21,652 bases of DNA, from NCBI GenBank assembly GCA_030151825.1, contig JASLCP010000012.1:1-21652 (forward strand), read 5' to 3'. Shown here in pieces: positions 21,201 to 21,652 of this stretch. This stretch comes from Candidatus Saccharimonadales bacterium. Lineage in GTDB: Bacteria; Patescibacteriota; Saccharimonadia; Saccharimonadales; Saccharimonadaceae. The translations under genes were made by a program, and so were the position numbers. Position 1 is the stretch's first letter; each line of letters opens with the position of its first letter. Below the pieces are notes generated by a model that had not been told where the DNA came from, did not search any database, and worked only from the letters and a program-made list of their open reading frames with translations.

Positions 21201-21237
21201 AAAACGCGACGGCCAAGGCCATCTGCAGATCCGCTAG
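18217..21237 (+). CDS. large membrane-anchored VirD4/TraG-like conjugation-type ATPase
   Basis: A 1006-residue AAA+/RecA-type motor of the VirD4-TraG-HerA group. One N-terminal membrane segment (about 8-26) anchors it. Residues ~40-350 form a conserved mixed alpha/beta domain seen before such ATPases in CPR genomes. The motor has Walker A GQTGAGKSGTLALLAL with K424, IIDPHGDF, and Walker B LYVDEFQNFA with D667/E668. ILSEARKYGLNLTVANQYIS follows, as in TraG/VirD4 coupling proteins that feed DNA or protein to a type IV secretion channel. Residues ~805-1006 are a disordered Pro/Ala/Thr/Lys-rich tail with a basic knot KKKRTRTRKRKKP that may hold nucleic acid. No other secretion gene is inside the window. 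ATG at 18217 has AAAGG eight bases upstream. Confidence 0.88.
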   Translation: MELISSIIGLLLSWYVWVPVVVILGYLTWKNYQRIDSIKAIESTLLVLEIPKANDKSEMAAEQLFASLHGILRDKQELKLNGGIQEHLSFEIASVNGQIRFYVWVPKTLQSFVEGQIYAQYPTVQIHEADEDYVTHERDHSVTYTSEINLTASEFLPIKTFQSFEVDPLAGITGTLAKLESTGEELWVQVLVRPVADDWHKASDRWIQTVKGGGSPFAFLTDGRGFDVKWLFGLLEAFWKPPEQGAGGSAAPKELSERDKTRISEAEKKATKLGYQVKIRLAYLGDSSTNAKLRMQAIVGTFKQYNSTNLNGFKITGASFKSDDLAKYRSRLFIDRGYILNIEELASVFHLPHTNVETPNIVWASTKTAEPPAKLPVITGNNAIDENISAFGLTNFRGINHQFGMLRYDRSRHMYIIGQTGAGKSGTLALLALSDIFHNQGYAIIDPHGDFAVDNMKFIPASRIKDVVYFNPSDTAHPLGFNPLEVYDPSMKSNISSEVIGVLKRMFAESWGPRLEYILRYTILALLDRPETTMLDITRMLTDKKFRKETLTYCQDTVVLQFWAVEFNSWTDKFQAEAIAPILNKVGAFTANPVIRNIIGQPKSTFNIRQMMDEGKILIVNLSKGLIGEDNAGILGSFLVTKIQLAAMSRSDIPNIKDRRPFYLYVDEFQNFATDSFATILSEARKYGLNLTVANQYISQMNDTVRDAVFGNVGTMITFRVSADDAPILVKQFEPQFEANDLLQMANRNFVINMVIEGEKTPAFSARTLELPPPQTDNTAAIVENTRLHYSRSREDIEREISESIQPPENLQKKKPQSAAQAKQWPVDAGAQAVKPAPNKPTVIVGEGTPAKPATTSAEKPAAAPAPATTTPDVPTATEGQPAKKKRTRTRKRKKPTGEGETVSQQTTPETASTAPEKPAEKVSTPAAKPTTEQKSAPSTPKETPATKDPTKLRIHHTDTPKKTATTPVKSPAPATTAKPAEPKSLDTRPKTIAEKRDGQGHLQIR

Positions 21238-21248
21238 AAAATCATAAG

Positions 21249-21271
21249 CTGCTTTATCTCATCCAAAGCAG
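21249..21271. terminator. hairpin after the ATPase gene
   Basis: CTGCTTT (21249-21255) pairs with AAAGCAG (21265-21271) around a 9-base loop, 11 bases after the stop. No T run follows, so termination is uncertain. Confidence 0.4.
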
Positions 21272-21310
21272 TACACTAAAGGCACTACAAACCTATGTCA
21301 GTGAAAGAAT

Positions 21311-21338
21311 ATAGAACAAAAATAGAACATTTTCTATA
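21311..21338. repeat. direct repeat ATAGAACA and overlapping inverted repeat
   Basis: ATAGAACA occurs at 21311-21318 and 21322-21329, a spacing of 11 bases (one helix turn). ATAGAA also pairs with TTCTAT (21332-21337). The block overlaps the stop of the minus-strand frame. It may be a binding site or a minus-strand terminator. Confidence 0.35.
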
Positions 21339-21603
21339 TCCTTATCGACCTTTGTTCAAGCTCAATGTCAACCGTTATCGACGATAACATCTTGAGCATC
21401 CAGTCAGGAATCTGGATCTGATTTACAAAAACACGTCGAAAACGTAGAAAACACGTATAGACGACGATAGAGACTATGATGAACGTAGTGACAAATAAAT
21501 AGGGTGTTGTAATTGAAAATAACATAAACATAATGATCAGCCAAAACATATCAAAAACCACGGCATACACAATCATCTTTGATGAATATATCTTACGTCG
21601 CAC
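21334..21603 (-). CDS. possible small membrane protein
   Basis: An 89-residue frame with two hydrophobic segments (VYAVVFDMFWLIIMFMLF and YLFVTTFIIVSIVVYTCFL) followed by a basic RFRR and a soluble tail. The family is unknown. It starts with GTG at 21603 or ATG at 21576 and neither has a good ribosome site. It is more AT-rich than the other genes. The membrane pattern with positive residues after the second helix supports a real gene, but hydrophobic frames also occur by chance in AT-rich DNA. Confidence 0.42.
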   Translation of the reverse strand: MRRKIYSSKMIVYAVVFDMFWLIIMFMLFSITTPYLFVTTFIIVSIVVYTCFLRFRRVFVNQIQIPDWMLKMLSSITVDIELEQRSIRI

Positions 21604-21652
21604 AATATATCTTTTACGTCAGTATATACATAAAATAGAGATGATTACACAT

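Overview
This window looks like a stretch of a small-genome Patescibacteria (CPR) chromosome, most likely Candidatus Saccharibacteria (TM7). This is inferred from the gene set and style, not proven. The signs are: single-copy core genes (der, pth, topA, dprA) mixed with many small proteins I cannot place, an orphan sigma-region-4/HARE protein, a very large conjugation-type ATPase, many one-gene transcription units with near-consensus promoters and strong terminators, and a stop-codon set made only of TAA and TAG. Genes run on both strands and no insertion sequence, tRNA, rRNA or CRISPR array is visible.

Layout. 1-3.8 kb: a membrane sensor histidine kinase, a response regulator and an RluB/RsuA-type pseudouridine synthase in one direction, probably one operon. 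3.8-5.05 kb: a secreted DUF4185 protein with its own promoter and terminator. 5.05-7.5 kb: the ribosome-assembly GTPase Der, then an unknown membrane-anchored helical protein ending in two hairpins. 7.5-8.8 kb: a small basic protein (minus strand) divergent from peptidyl-tRNA hydrolase, then a Fur-family metalloregulator. 8.8-11.35 kb, minus strand: a ZIP metal transporter that overlaps the regulator gene tail to tail, an unknown four-helix membrane protein and a TerC/DUF475 membrane protein. 11.4-13.2 kb: an unknown 120-aa protein, a 434-base gene-free stretch predicted to hold a structured RNA with an H-type pseudoknot and a short leader ORF, then dprA. 13.2-16.7 kb: an unknown 107-aa protein, topA and a small two-helix membrane protein. 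16.7-17 kb: a gene-free stretch with a candidate small RNA. 17-21.2 kb: the sigma-4/HARE regulator and the VirD4/TraG-like ATPase. The window closes with a weakly supported small membrane protein on the minus strand.

How the parts fit. The kinase and regulator form a two-component pair with no DNA-binding output domain and with similar Pro/Ala-rich tails. The Fur-family regulator and ZIP transporter form a plausible metal-homeostasis pair; upstream of them lie a perfect inverted repeat and a shared 10-mer. DprA and the conjugation-type ATPase both concern DNA or macromolecule traffic, which matters in organisms thought to live on host cells and take up nucleic acids. Several genes (der, pth, the Fur-family gene, the ZIP gene, terC) have a -10 element 6-11 bases before the start codon and so are probably translated from leaderless or nearly leaderless mRNAs, whereas the small unknown genes have structured leaders with Shine-Dalgarno sites.
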